From Circinella minor (lineage: Eukaryota > Mucoromycota > Mucoromycetes > Mucorales > Lichtheimiaceae): 64,000 nt of DNA. Where the stretch lies: contig JAEPRB010000046.1 of the NCBI GenBank assembly GCA_016758965.1, positions 62,001 to 126,000 of the forward strand. The letters run 5' to 3'. A program made the position numbers and the translations under genes. The notes under the pieces were generated by a model that saw only the letters and a program-made list of their open reading frames with translations, was not told where the DNA came from and ran no database searches. This document shows positions 1 through 13,059 of the stretch, one piece after another (the first letter of the stretch is position 1; the number at the start of each line of letters is the position of its first letter).

Positions 1-1325
1 CAGATCTTGATACAGTAGGTAATTGTTGTTGTTGTTGTTGTTGTTGTTCAGATGATGGTTGATTCATTTGAACCATAGATACAGCTTTACGTAAACCACT
101 TTTTGAATTAAAAGATGAACAAAATGAATTAATTTCATCTTGAACATTGAAATTACTTGCCGCTGTAAGTACATTATTGGCAACCTATTTAAACAACTTA
201 AGTTAATATATATAAAAATAACACAATTTGAATATATAAATATTTTACCTCAATACGTTTTAAAAGTTGATCATTTTGTAATACTTCAAAATTTTGTACT
301 ACTGTTTGTAAATTATTCCAACGATTTTCATCCACTGTTTGATGTTTCTATAATTATTATTATTATTATTTTGATTAGTAAAAAAAATAAAAAATAATAA
401 AAAAAGTTATTATTTTACCTGGATATAATCAGGACCTGTTTTTATCCATTGATTCTTAATTTGATCCAATCCTTTTGTTGAATCTACTACTTTTAATTCT
501 GCTTTTTGAGCATTCGGTCCTGATTTAGAAGCTGCTTTTTTATGTTTATTTAGTCGCATTAAACGTTCTTCATAATCTCTACTTAGTCGTTGTAATGTAG
601 CATCCATCTAATAATAATCATTTAGTATACTATTCTCTCTCTCTCTCTCTCTCTTTATACATATTATTATTATACATACAGATTTAATAGTATGATATTC
701 ATTATCATTTTGAATAGAAGATCGTAAAGGTCGTTCAACATCTTCAGTAATTTTAAGTGACATAACTGCATGAATTGTATATATTTCAGTTAATTCATTA
801 TGAAGCATTTCCCATATTGGTTGCATATGTCTAAATAAAATAATAATAATAATAATAATTGAATATAAAATTATAAAGATTTGTTTTTTTAAAAAAGAAA
901 AAGAAAAGAATACCCTAAAGCAGATTTATCAGTAACAAAATGTTTTTTAGATATCTTTGCCAAGTTTTTTGCATAAAGATCTTCAATATAAGCTCTATTA
1001 TTATTTATAAGGATAATTAGTTTCTCTCTCTCTCTCTCTCTATAATAATAATACTAAATTTTACCTGTCTTTAAAATATTCAGCTAATTCTTCATTTAGT
1101 TTAAGTGCTTTTCGAAGACGTCCTTGAATAACTTCAATACCATCCTTTGGTCTTTCAGTCTAGAAAAAAAAATATAATAAATAAATTATTATTATTGTTT
1201 TAAATAAAAAAACCTTATATTTAATCTTTCCCTCCCTTCCCCCCTCAAACAACCCCCCCCCTTAAAAAAATATTTACCAAGAATACATCGAGATATGGAT
1301 TAGGTGATGATGTTTCCATTGTCAT
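1..1325 (-). CDS. F-BAR domain protein of Syp1/FCHo type (3' part beyond the left edge)
   Basis: Partial gene; the N-terminus is at 1325 and the C-terminus lies outside the window. At least seven short exons are joined by frame and splice signals. The protein starts MTMETSSPNPYLDVF and runs into an FCH motif (ERPKDGIEVIQGRLRKAL, then a helix containing DRAYIEDLYAKNLAKISKK). A long helical region follows, ending near VQDEINSFC, then a glutamine run (9-10 Q) close to the edge. The order of segments (FCH, basic loop, a segment starting NQWIKTGPDYIQ, final helix with DEI) matches the F-BAR of Syp1/FCHo. These proteins bind curved plasma membrane and prime clathrin endocytosis or septin-linked polarity. 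The mu-homology domain that would prove this lies outside the window, so a Cdc15/Hof1- or RhoGAP-type F-BAR protein is not excluded. An upstream in-frame ATG at 1325 was preferred to the one at 1319. Confidence 0.72.
634..655. repeat. (CT)n microsatellite in F-BAR gene intron
   Basis: A CT tract of about 22 bp (GA in the transcript) lies in the intron between the exon ending YHTIK and the one starting MDATLQ. It is just upstream of a TACTAAA-like branch site. Confidence 0.85.
1023..1041. repeat. (CT)n microsatellite in F-BAR gene intron
   Basis: A CT tract of about 19 bp lies in the intron after the exon beginning with the FCH motif, again as GA in the transcript. Confidence 0.8.
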
Positions 1326-1971
1326 TTTTAAATTTATATTTAATAAGATGAAAAAGGTTATATATATATTTGGTTGTTGTTATTTCGTTTGACACGTGTT
1401 GTAATATAAGTTTTTGATAATACAAATTGGTTTTTTTTTTTTTAAGAAAAACGTAGAAATGAGAGTTATGGGTGTGTATATGAATGTATGTGTAAAAGTG
1501 GAAAAGGAAAGTAACTTTTTTTAATTCTCTCTTTTTTTTTTTTTGGGTCTATATAAACACCAATGTTTTTTATTTAGAGAATTGCCAAAAAAGATGTAGA
1601 TTGGAGAATTAGTTTTTTTTTAAAAAAAAAAAAAAGTTAAAAAGGTACTCTTTCTCCCCCTTTCATCCCGCTGCACTAAATTATTTTATTTCGGTTGAAT
1701 AATTCATCCTTTTTTTTAAAAAAATGTTACACAAAAAAATTGTGTTAAAAACTTCTTTTTTTTAATCCACTTTTTTTTTGTCGATCTTTTTTTTTTTTTT
1801 ATATATATTTTATATTGTAAAATAGAAAATAAAAAAAAAGACTTTAAAGAATAATCAAAGTGTACGTATTTAAAAATATAAAAAAATCGGAGCAAAATTC
1901 TAAAAAAAAAAACGTGATGAATTAATTGTCAGCTAAAAAAAAGATATATTTTTTATTATTACAAAGAGATA
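1326..1971. other. Intergenic: F-BAR promoter and anoctamin 3' flank
   Basis: The stretch is dominated by A and T homopolymers of 8-14 bp and short TATATA tracts. It must hold the promoter of the F-BAR gene and the 3' UTR of the anoctamin gene. No ORF with coding character was found on either strand. Confidence 0.6.
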
Positions 1972-4711
1972 TTATTCTTGTTTAAATGCATCACTAATAA
2001 CTTGTGAAACATCATAGAATGATGTAGAATGATTCATTGAAGTAGTCGTAGTAGTAGTAGAAGAAGAAGAAGAAGAAATAAATTCTTCATTATTTCTTCC
2101 TAATAATCTTTGTAACCAAACTTTTTTCATTCTTAATTCTCCTTTACGTATCATAATATCTGACCAATTAGGTAATGCATTTAAACTAGATCGTACAATT
2201 AAACGAATAAAAACATAAAGATGTTCAGATAATAAAATTGCCAATATAGTAAAAATAGGTGTATAAGGTGAATGAATATTCGTAGATGGATGAAACAAAT
2301 AAGCAAAAGATGCCATAGTAATTGAAGATAACCATGTTAATGTTTCCTAAATATTAAAAAAAAAATAATTGATGTGTTAATATAATAAAATCATTTATAT
2401 TATATATATTATATATATTATTTACCATATTTCCAATCCATGGTCCTACACCTTCAGAACGATAAGGTATAGGTCGTCGAGTATATTTACAAATCTTGAT
2501 TGCATCACCACGAAGTTCAATCCAATTATTAATTATACAACATAAACCAGTTAATGGCCAAACAGTTGAAAACATACTAACATATCCAAACTTCAAAAGA
2601 AATGTGTTAGTATTATTTCATATATATTATTTCATATAAAAGAAACTTACTTGAATCACCATTTCGACATAATCAGTATAAATATTATATTCTGGTAAAT
2701 CAACTTGTCGATAGACTTTTTTCAAGAATTTGGTTGTATTCCTGCTTTGTAGATTCTTGTCTTTTTCTTCTTCTTCTTCTTCAGATGATGATGAACTAGG
2801 ATCATTCTTCTTTTTTTCATGGGCTACTTTTTTAACTTTAGGTAATAAACGATTCATAACATAAGGAAGTAACATTTCAGTTGCAAATCCAATAATTTGA
2901 CCTGTTACAATGAAATAAATGAGTTGACCACGTAATCGATTAAAATCAACTTTTGTATGACTATGACTAATATGAAGTTCAGTCAAATAAGGTAAAACAT
3001 GATCACCAAATGGAATATAAATCCATCCAATAAAAAACTATATATATAAAAAGGGAAATCATTAATAATAAGGATAGTATGATATTGGTCATAACAAAAC
3101 TAAAAAAAAAAAAATTACCAATGAAAGATAAGCAACTAAAAAATTAGCAATAAAGATTTTTTGAGTATAAAAATATTCCCATGATGATTCAGTTTTATGC
3201 ATTTCCCAATTATTTAATATCTTGACCCAACTACTATAAATATTCGTCATAGTTGGAATAAATAATACATATCCAATAGTAGGTGTATAATGCTATTTTT
3301 TTTTTTTTTTGGTTTAGTATATAATAATAATAATAATAATAATATGTATTTTTACATACCAAAATTTGACGAAATGGACCTGTATAATATTCATGTAAAA
3401 ATAATTGTAATACAAAAACACAACCCACAATAATACTTAAAAAGAAAGCACCTAATGCAACACCAGGTAATGACATGGCACGTCTTGACAAGATTTTCCA
3501 AGTAGAAATAAAAGGAACTTGTTCACCTGTTATTTCATCCATAACCATTCGATCTCCTTTAAATTCAAGTCTTTGTTTTTCATGTTTTGAACAATGACGA
3601 ACATTCCATTTTAAAGCTAATGTTTGTTCTTTTCGTTTCCACATTTCAATATAGACAACAGACCAAATTAACATTATTAAAGAAAACCAAATACTAAGTG
3701 ATTTGAAACCAAATAATGTAATACATGATCCAATAATAGCAGGTCCACTTAACCATAACAAATAATTTTGTAAAAATGCAAAATAAAAAGCAATCTAAAT
3801 GGGTATATATAAGTATTCTTATTCTTATATTAATTATTATATATATTATATATATTATATATATTACCTTTTCACCAAAATGATTACGAATTTGCGTCAA
3901 ATCTTCATCATTGATAAATGATTTTTTAGACCATGTATGAATCCATTTCTAAATTATTATTTTTTTTTATTAATTACCTATGATATCATGATGATTTATT
4001 TTAAATTTTTTTTTTTTTTTTACCTTATTAAATTCATCATTATGTAATGGAAATAGACTATCCACAAAAGGATCTACTTCTGTTGAAATATTAGCACCCC
4101 CTTCTTGTTCACTTTCAGTTAATATTTCATATACAATACGAAGTCTTTCAGCATCCGTTAAAAGATCTATATTGGTATCAAATAAATCTTTTTTTTCATC
4201 TTCATCTTCTTTATTATATTCATTGGCACGAATACCTAATAAGAAATCACGTATTCTAATAATAATAATAATAATATATAATATAATATGAGTATCTATC
4301 TATTTATTATATATAAAATTGTATTCATGCTTTTTTTTACCTTTCACGTTTTAATTCTTTTTTTAAAACTATGTTTGGACATGTAATAAAAACAAATAAA
4401 GTGCCTTGGGTACGTTTATCTCGTTGTATTTGATAATTTAATCCAACACGACTTAATTTATTAATTAAAATATCCAATTGTTGTTGTGCTTTCGATTGTA
4501 ATGTTTCGCGTTTTTCTTTTCCTTTTGTTGGAAACTTGAATACAATGACATAGTCTACACGAGGAAAAGAAACAAAACTAGTTTGTTTTTCAACACTTGT
4601 ACTCGTGGTTATTATTTCATTATCACTTGAACTACCACTGGGTGGAAATAAATGAGTAAATTCAGTTGAACCTGGTTTAATTGGGTGTTGGTCCTTGTTT
4701 TTTTCTTCCAT
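1972..4711 (-). CDS. Anoctamin/TMEM16 family membrane protein
   Basis: About eight exons encode a multi-pass membrane protein of roughly 740 residues. The N-terminal cytosolic part (MEEKNKDQHPIK...) carries a dimerisation-type region. It is followed by DEDLTQIRNHFGEKIAFYFA, the pre-TM1 region typical of anoctamins, then successive hydrophobic helices (LLWLSGPAIIGSCITLFGFK; LPGVALGAFFLSIIVGCVFV; FGYVSMFSTVWPLTGLCCII). Near the C-terminus NNWIELRGDAIKICKYTRRP matches the conserved TM7-8 segment, which in calcium-activated members supplies acidic ligands (E of IELR, D of DAIK). Family members are Ca-dependent scramblases or channels; the yeast homologue Ist2 tethers ER to plasma membrane. The protein ends with short Ser and Thr runs, without a clear polybasic Ist2 tail. 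This suggests a scramblase-type member like the Aspergillus and Nectria TMEM16 proteins, but that is inference. Confidence 0.9.
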
Positions 4712-5140
4712 TAGAGGTAAAAAAAAAAAAAAAAAGAAAGAGAGAGAAATTGAGTTTTTTTTACAAGGTCTAGTGGGGGGGGAGTTTTTTTTAAAGTATT
4801 GTGGTTTCAGACGGCGATTTTAAAGTTATGCATTATTATCATATCACGTTGTCACTTGCCTGCATATAAAAATCATTTAAAACAACTCCGAGTAGGGAAG
4901 AAAAAAAAAAAGAGATATTATATTCAAAGATAAAAAAAAAAATTTATACATTTACAAAAAATAAAATAAAAGTTATATTGCAGAAAGGGTATTTAGAATT
5001 GAAAGTTTGGGGAGGGGGAAGATTGTATTTGTTTTGTTTTGTTTTGTTTATATATATTTGTGTGTGTGTGTGTGTATTTATGTATTGTATTTAATTAGTT
5101 AAATAATAAAAAAAAAAAACGGTATTATTTATATAAATTA
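4712..5140. other. Intergenic: anoctamin promoter and 3' flank of coiled-coil gene
   Basis: The region holds A/T homopolymers, a short G8 run near 4774, a GTTTT repeat and a (GT)n tract near 5060-5076. No gene was seen. Confidence 0.55.
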
Positions 5141-7519
5141 CTATTTGTTGCCAAGCCAACTTGTTGTAGTACCAAATGCACTTCCTACTTTCCAATCTAC
5201 ATCGATATCTGGAGAAGTACCAAGATCTACTAATGATGTAGTTAATCCTAAACTCTTTTTTCTTTTGACAGCAGCATATTCTAATGCAGGTGCTTGCATA
5301 GATTTACTTTTTCGTACTGTTCTTCCACCTGAACTTTTAGATGTTCGTAATTTAGGATAAGGTATAGGTCTTGGTTGACTATTACTACTACTACTTGTTG
5401 TCGTTGTCATGTTATTATTATTCATATTAATATTATTATTATTATTATTTAAATATCTTTTTTCTGTTGAAACACGTGGATAACTTGAAGGTGGACCATG
5501 ACGATCCATATCACTCCGTTTATGTCGAATTATTTTACTACCACTTGCTGTTGTTGTATTACTATTATTTATTACTGTTGTTGATGAATTTGGTTTATTA
5601 TTATTATCCATAATAGAATCATGGGATATAGATCGTACCAAATGATTATCATTTCCATCTTGTTGATGTCGAGATTGAAAAAATACATTAGATAACCATG
5701 TTACAATATTTGTTGTTGATGAATGATTCATGAGTGTTGTTGATGATGTACGTCGTCTTTGAATTTCACGTTTTCGAATAACTTCTTGTTCAACACGTAT
5801 ATCATTTTCTTCCACTTTTTTAAAATATTCTACTTGTAAATCATTCATTGTACTACGTAATTGACCAATTTCTTGAAGCATTTCTTGCATAATTTGTAAT
5901 GTAGGGAAAAATTCTTGCATTGATAAATGATGCCATGTTGTTTTTTCTTGTTCTTCTTCTTCTTCTTCTTGATGATCATTATTATCATTTAACCAAGAAA
6001 ATTGAATATGTAATGTATCCACATCCATTAATATATTATCAATAATTGAATTACTCATTGTACTTAATTCCAAAATATCAAATGCACGTTTTAATCTTCG
6101 ATTTAATGCACGAATATCGGTTGCTCGTAATCTTTGTAAGACTTTTGTAACATGTTGTTTTAATTGATAATAAGGTGTACCTTGTTCTTCTTCTTCTTCT
6201 TGTTCTTCTTCATTATTATTATTATTATCGTCATCGTCAGGTATTATACTATTAATAGTACTTGTTGCTTGTGATGAAAAAGAAACAGAATTTTTCATTA
6301 AAGGTAATTTATTACCTTTATTTTCTTCTTCAATATTCTATAAATCATTCATTCATTTAATACGACAATTCAATATATATATATTATATAAAGTTTACCT
6401 TTTTCCTATTTTTATCATTATCAATTGTATTTTTTGATAATGAATTGATATCTTTTTTTTGTAATGGTGAAAGTGTATCATTTTCTAAATTATTTAAAGA
6501 ATCATATGATTGTTGTTGTTGCATATGATAATGAAAATGATGATGTACAATAGAATTTCCAATTTGTTTTTGTGTAGGTGTAGATGTAGATGCAGTAGGT
6601 GATGGTATAATTGTTGATGGATCTTTTGGAGGAGTAATTAATGAAGATGTTGCACGTCTTGAACGTAATAAAGATCTGGTGTGACTATAATTTGTTTTTT
6701 GTTGTTTTCTAGATGATAAAGAATTGGATGGAGCCACAGAAGGCCATTTTATTAAAGTATCATCATCATGAGAAGGTGCAGAAGTACTTAAAACTCTTTC
6801 ATGACCTCTTGTTGGCCATTGTTGTTGTAATCTTTGTTGTTCATCTCCATTATTATTATTTTCTAAATCTTCAATTCGATTATTTAAAGTAATTACTTCA
6901 TGTCTTGTTTCAGATAATAAGTCACGACATTCTAATAAATCAGTTTTAAGCTTATTATTAGCTGAAGCTAATTCTTTAATAAAAGTAATAAATTGTTGTT
7001 GTTGCCCTGGTTGCTGTTGCCCTGGTTGCTGTTGTTGTGAATCAATATCAATCATTGCTGCTGCCTTAATCGATTTTGACGTAAGCTAACCAAATTATAA
7101 AAATATAAAATATTTAATATTGAAAAAAAAAAAAAAAGAAAATTAAAATATATAAATAATAAAAATGATAATTTTTACTTTAAGTACATCTTTTCGTAAT
7201 TTTTCATTCGATTCACGTAACCAATTTAAATTATCAGGACCATTAAATTCTTGTTGACTAAGTTTTAATCTTTCATAGGCACTACAAACAGTTTCTTTTA
7301 TTATAATAATATAATATTTAGTTAATTACTTGATATTATTTATATAAAAAAAAAAAAAGAGAAAATATTATTATTTATTCTTTTTACCATATCTTGATTT
7401 TAGTTTCCTATGTTTGGATTCTAATGTTAATTCTGTTTTTCTTGAAATAGCTAATTCTTGTTTTGTATCTTCCAACTAAATATAAATAAATATTTAGTTT
7501 TTACTTTATCAAATCATTC

Positions 7520-7594
<75 letters not shown>

Positions 7595-7879
7595 GTTTAC
7601 CTTTGCACGTAAAGTTTCTTCACGAACATCTGCTTGTCGAACCATAAATTTAAATATACGTAATTTATCTACTTCCATTGTTTCTGTTCTTAATTCGTTC
7701 ATTAGTTGTGTACAACGTGCATTAGCAACTTCTAAATCAGCAGCAGTTTCTCTTAAAGTCTATTATTATTATTATTATTATTATTATAATTTATCCAATT
7801 ATGAGTCTATTTATTATTCTTATTTAACTCATACATGCATATACATATATATCTCATACATACATATACATATACATAT

Positions 7880-7914
<35 letters not shown>

Positions 7915-8654
7915 ACTTTCAATTATATATATATATACCTTTTGAGTTTTTTGTGATTCCCAAGTAACTTTATTATGTTGATCTAAAAGTTCTCTTCGAG
8001 TACAATCCGCATCTTCTAATAATTGATTTAATTGTTCTGCTTTTTGTCTTGCTTCATCCAACTATATATTTTTAATTTTTGAAAGGTTACACAAAAGAAA
8101 AACATAAAGTCAAGAGTAAAAAAAAAAAAAAAAAAAAAGAAATATAATAACCTGTTGTTCTAAATCTGCATTGACTTGATTTGATTCAATAATATAGGAT
8201 TCATGTTTATGTAAAAGACTCTGTCCAATTTCTTTCCCTGCATCAGTATACACATCGAAAAAAAAAAAAAAGAAGGGGAATGGATTTTATAAAGAGGAGA
8301 AGAAAAGGATTATTATGGCTTACCAGCAGCTAAACGAGCATCTCCTTCTAATTTTTTTATAGTATTTCCTAACGATTCAAAACTTTCACAATCGGATTGA
8401 CCACAACAACCACATTTTGTATCCAAGATCGGCGAATTGTCAGAAATGCTTCGAGACAACCAATCTTGAAGTGATTGTTCAATTGAAGAATGAACAATGT
8501 CAATAGTATTATTATTATTATTATTATTATTTTCTTCTTGTTGTTGTTGTTGTAATAAAGGAGGTACAGGTGGTGAAAGTGGAGGAGAAGTAGTAATATT
8601 TGATGACCAACGAGTTGTATTTGAAGTAATAGGACGTGATCTATTTCGTGACAT
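5141..8654 (-). CDS. Large coiled-coil protein, function not recognised
   Basis: Eight exons can be joined in frame. The N-terminus (MSRNRSRPITSNTTRW) is disordered, with Pro and Gln/Asn runs. A CGCCGQSDC segment follows, a tight Cys cluster that could bind metal. Then comes a long heptad-rich region (KKLEGDARLAAGKEIGQSLL; LDEARQKAEQLNQLLEDADC; ETAADLEVANARCTQLMNEL). A second half has low-complexity Gln/Asn linkers and a helical block (QHVTKVLQRLRATDIRALNR). The C-terminus holds a Ser/Lys-rich patch (VRKSKSMQAPALEYAAVKRK) and ends SAFGTTTSWLGNK. The architecture resembles fungal polarity, septation or microtubule-linked scaffolds, but I recognise no named family. Poly-Q, poly-N and poly-E tracts are numerous. 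Regulatory Ser/Thr phosphorylation is plausible from the RRTSS-type sites but unproven. Confidence 0.75.
7519..7594. repeat. (ATT)n microsatellite, about 25 units
   Basis: A nearly pure trinucleotide tract of about 75 bp sits in an intron of the coiled-coil gene, next to the exon encoding the segment that starts LRETAADLEV. Confidence 0.9.
7884..7913. repeat. (CT)n microsatellite in coiled-coil gene intron
   Basis: About 15 CT units (GA in the transcript) lie in the intron between the exon ending SQKTQK and the one starting TLRETA, beside TA/CA-rich sequence. Confidence 0.88.
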
Positions 8655-8675
8655 GTATATTATATTATATGTATA

Positions 8676-8711
<36 letters not shown>

Positions 8712-9623
8712 TATATTATTTAGTTTTTTTTTAAAATAACCAAATTTATACATATATATAAAAATATACATATATTATATATTATATATATATATATATA
8801 TTAAAGTTTACTATTACACTTTTTTAATGTTATAAAGCTTTTTTTTTTTTTTTTGAAAAGCAAAAAAGAAAATGAAAAAAAAAAAAGACGGAGAAAGTTA
8901 TATAAAAAGAAGTTTGTTATTATAATTTAAAAGAAGAAGAAAAGAAGAAGAAGGGAAAAAAAATTGTTTAAAAGGAAAAAGAAAAAAAGAAACATGTAAA
9001 AAACAGGCAAAAATAAATACAACGATTATATTTCTATTTTTTACGGATTAGGACCGCATGACGAGCTAATGTGTTTTTGGCATTTTTTTTTTGTGCTGTC
9101 TAAAATAATCCCCCCACAAAACAAAAAAAATTATTATCACCAATGAAACGCGTGAACATATCACCCCTCCCCCCTTACTCTTTAAAAGTAGTACAAACGA
9201 CGTAAATTGATCCAAAAAAAGAAACGAAACGAAAAAAAAAAAGTCGTGATTGTATTTAGGTTGTACAAAAAATCTGTTGTGAAGAAATAAATAATCGGAG
9301 CACTTTTTGTTTAAAAAAAAATTGCTTTTCGTTATTAGTTCCTGTTATATAAGGGAACATATGATAGGTTCATTTCGTTTATTAAAAAGAGTTCTTTTGT
9401 TTTAATGTACGTATAATATTATTACCACCACTCTCCCTCCCCCCCCCTCGCTTTTTATTAATATTGATAGGATAATGTTTTAGTTTAGTATAAATGTATT
9501 TTTCCGAATTAAATGATATTATTTTTTGTTTAAAAATATAATTCGGAAAGATGTCACTTTTATTTAGTAGACCTGTCTAACGTATAAATTAAAAAAGAAC
9601 TTCTTTATATTAATATTTTGTTG

Positions 9624-9637
9624 TTGGTACGTACCAA
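9624..9637. promoter_or_regulatory. 14-bp perfect palindrome TTGGTACGTACCAA
   Basis: The sequence is its own reverse complement over 14 bp and contains GTACGTAC, which recurs in this window. It lies about 970 bp upstream of the coiled-coil gene start. A dimeric DNA-binding protein site is possible but no protein is known to me. Confidence 0.4.
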
Positions 9638-9763
9638 AGTTATATTTCCTTCCGTGATTATATGAGAGTCAGATGTAAAATCTATCATTTTCGTATTATA
9701 TCAGTTGACGCTTAAATTAACACTCACATTTTATTATTAGGAAACTTTCGACTCCTTATGGTC

Positions 9764-9775
9764 GTACGTACGTAC
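9764..9775. promoter_or_regulatory. GTACGTACGTAC palindromic repeat
   Basis: Three tandem GTAC units form a 12-bp palindrome 130 bp from the 14-bp palindrome at 9624. They share the GTACGTAC core. The function is unknown. Confidence 0.35.
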
Positions 9776-10140
9776 CTAGTAGTTTTTACCCCACAAAATA
9801 TATCTTTATCTTTTTAATGTAACAAACTACGTACTTGTTGTATTACTTAAAAAACTAAACCAAATCAAAAACTGTATATTTTTTTGCTGCTTTGCTGAGA
9901 TGTTTCCTGATGCTATTCATGTACCAATTTTTTTTAAAAAAAGATCAACCTAATCATGTGGAATATCACACTACTTATTTTATCTACATAACACTAATAT
10001 TCTCTTATAAAAAGTACACAAACATAACTACTTACTGCATGTATATGCGTTATTATTTCGATATTTATTATTACAATAATAAAAATAAAATAGGTCTATA
10101 TAAAATATGAATCTTTGTTTTTTTTTTTTTTTTATTATTA

Positions 10141-12846
10141 TTATACAGTTGTGATATCTCTTCCAAAAAGAGCACCTCTTGTCCAATCGATACTCAAATT
10201 AATTCTTGTTCTTAAGCTCACCTATTATATAATCTAATTTAATCTCGTTGTTCGTTTTAATAACCCCATTATATATATTAAATTATTACCTGTTTAGACC
10301 AATAAACAGATCGCCATAAATATTGAGCATAAAAACCACCTATCATTTTATATCCTGAACCAAATTCACCAACGGCTGTATTACCCAAATAAGCTAATGA
10401 ACCAAAATGATTATATTGAAAAGGGTGAAATGGTGCATCTTTATCTTTAGCTAATTGATTTAATAATTTTCCAACATAAACTCCTTGTTGACTTGCTACC
10501 TGTGCTGTCTATAATGTTTATCATTGTGAGAATTGTTCTAGTCATAGGAGGAGAGACGTTTCCCTCCCTTTTTTTTAAAAAAAAAAAAAAACTTACTGCA
10601 GGCAATTGTGTCATTTTTTTGTCAATATCTCCCAATAAAGAACGCATTTCTTCTAATTCCAATGTATTACTATGATCAGCATCATATTTATTAAAAGTAG
10701 ATACAAGTTCTCCAATATGTTGTTTTGTTACAGGATATCGTTTCATTATTCTTTTAATACATCTCTTAAATTCACTAAATGTTAAACTTCCATCTTTATC
10801 TCTATAATTTTATATATTATACATGGAGTTTTTGACGTGTGTGTGTGTATATAATTAGTAATTTTTTTTTTTTTTTTTGGTTGTTTCATTCATAAGAAAA
10901 CATTTATTACTTACTCATCAGCTTCTTCAAATATATCCATGATATGTTCTAAAAGTTTAACATTCTTGATAGTAGCACAATCACCAATAGCAAACACTGA
11001 ACCATCTGGAAGACCTAATACTCTACAATAAATATCTGTTTGTATAGCTCGTTTATGAACTTGAGTTCCTAATTTTTCAGCCAACATTGTAGCAAAAGGT
11101 GTCATGGCTAATATAGAAATACTAAATAAATAAATAAAAAAAAAAAAAAATTCATGTACATATCATTTTCTATAGTTCTACTTTTACTATTTACCAATGC
11201 CAGTTGACCATAAACAAAGACCATAAGAGACTTCACCAAAAGGTGCTTCTCCTTCAATGAGATTTTTCTTTTTGTAAATGACTTTATCTTTAAGAATACG
11301 TAATACACGTGTATTTGTAATAACATTGATTCCTTCACGACTAAATTTTTCTTCAGCATAATCACTAATTTCTGCAGCCATTTGATTTAAAATATGATCT
11401 CGAGATTGAATAACTGTAACTGACATATCTTCACGAAGTATTTTAGGAAACTATATAATAATTTTATGAGGATGATGAGGGGGGTGGGTGTTTTGTTATT
11501 ATTAAACATTCTTTCATTCCATTCGTTCTTCCCCTACGTATTGTTTTTTTTTATATGTTCATTACACTAAACAACACTCTATATACTTTACCCATTTCAC
11601 CAAATCTTCATTCATCCAATCATAAATTTCTGAAGCAAATTCTATTCCTGTAGGTCCACCACCACAAATAACTATACTTAGTAATCGTTTTCTTTCTTCA
11701 GGTGTTGTGATAGGTAATGATGCTTGCTCAACATTAGAGGTTATAGTACGTCGTATGGTCATGGCATCTTGAATTGTTTTTAATCGAGCTGTATGTTCTA
11801 ATCCTTCAATTCCATGGGTAATACTTGTTGATCCAACAGCAATTAATAGTTTATCATAAGGGACATAAAAACGTTTATCATCATCTTTACCATCGGCTGC
11901 AATTACTTCAACATATTTATTATCAAGATCTATATCCACTGCTGTACCTTCCAAAAAATGACCTTGTACTCGTGATACAATTTTTCGTAAAGATTCTAAT
12001 AATGATCTTAATTCTAAGGTTCCCTGATAATAAATCCCCCCCACACCACCAGCAAAAAAAAAACAAAAAAAAAACAAAAAAATTACATATATATTAAATG
12101 ATGTCTTCTTTCTATTAAAAGTTACTTACCACAGTTGCACTAGGTAATAATGGAGTAAATAAAAAATAATTATTATCACTAATAAGAGTGATATTATAAT
12201 TATCGCCATGTAATTCTTGTAAAGCTGCTACTGCACCCCAACCTTATTTTATTTATTTTTTATTTTGTTAATGTTTTATCTTTTGCTCTCATTTATTCTT
12301 TGTTATTTTTTATTTACCTCCACCTAAAATTACAATACGTGGTTTATTTAATTTTTCTAATGCCTTCGGATTATCATCATCTAATTGATGAGTGACAATA
12401 GGTAAATCTTTTGCACCACCTGCTTTTGGATGTAAAGCTAATGCAGGTACTGTTTCATGAGCACCACGTGCTACATCAATATATTCAATATCTCGACGTA
12501 AGAAATAAACAGCAACACCTAATGTTATAAATCCTCCTAATGTCCATAATCCACGACGACGCGTTATTATTTTCTTTTTATTCTGATTCTTATTTTTCAT
12601 ATTTCCTGTTATTGTTGTTTCTGTATTAGTTGATGTTGTGTAACGTCGAATCCATTTTCCTTTTAGTGTGGTTGTTTCTTCTACAGGTCGTCGAATTTTT
12701 AGATGATGATAACAAAGTGTTTTATTACTATTATATGTAATGAAACGTTGCTGTAATAATAATAATGATTGAATAGTATTCCTATTATTACTATGAATAC
12801 GTGAATAAGAACTACTACTACGACGGACTGCTGTCAGAAAAGGCAT
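10141..12846 (-). CDS. Type II NADH:ubiquinone oxidoreductase with EF-hand pair (external alternative NADH dehydrogenase)
   Basis: The enzyme oxidises NADH with a single FAD and reduces ubiquinone without pumping protons, at the inner mitochondrial membrane. About eight exons encode roughly 700 residues. The N-terminus is Ser/Arg-rich (MPFLTAVRRSSSSYSRIHSN), typical of a presequence, followed by a hydrophobic segment (RRGLWTLGGFITLGVAVYFL). The FAD-binding fold starts at RIVILGGGWGAVAAL, with the Gly motif split by an intron. The NADH fold is at LSIVICGGGPTGIEFASEI, and FAIGDC is the second FAD contact. Two canonical EF-hand loops follow (DEDKDGSLTFSE and DADHSNTLELEE), as in Neurospora NDE1 and plant NDB enzymes. 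They suggest calcium control and an intermembrane-space orientation. The end, LFGRDITTV, is the usual membrane-anchoring C-terminus. Start: the ATG at 12846 opens the presequence; an in-frame extension to 12933 looks like leader sequence. Confidence 0.95.
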
Positions 12847-13020
12847 TATTGAATATGTAACAAGAGAAAAAAAAAAAAACGAAAAAAGGGAATCCCGAAT
12901 TTGATTTGACTTTAATTCTATAAAGTACAACAATAATCATTTTGGCAACTTTAAGAAAAAAAAACCATGCATGCATTTTTGTTTGTTTGTTTTATGGATC
13001 GGAGGATTTTTAATTCTATG

Positions 13021-13059
<39 letters not shown>

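Larger units (their letters stand above)
8655..10140. other. Intergenic: coiled-coil gene promoter and NADH dehydrogenase 3' flank
   Basis: This 1.5-kb spacer starts with two TA-dinucleotide tracts (about 8683-8708 and 8778-8802) that probably lie in the 5' leader of the coiled-coil gene. It has many homopolymers, a C-rich patch at 9431-9449 and a cluster of ACGTA elements between 9190 and 9840. The 72-residue ORF at 9892-10110 has random composition and was not accepted as a gene. Confidence 0.6.

Noticed and set aside
12847..12933. Extended N-terminus of the NADH dehydrogenase (MLYFIELKSN...)
   Set aside because: The extension is Phe-rich from T-runs, while the ATG at 12846 directly opens a presequence-like stretch.
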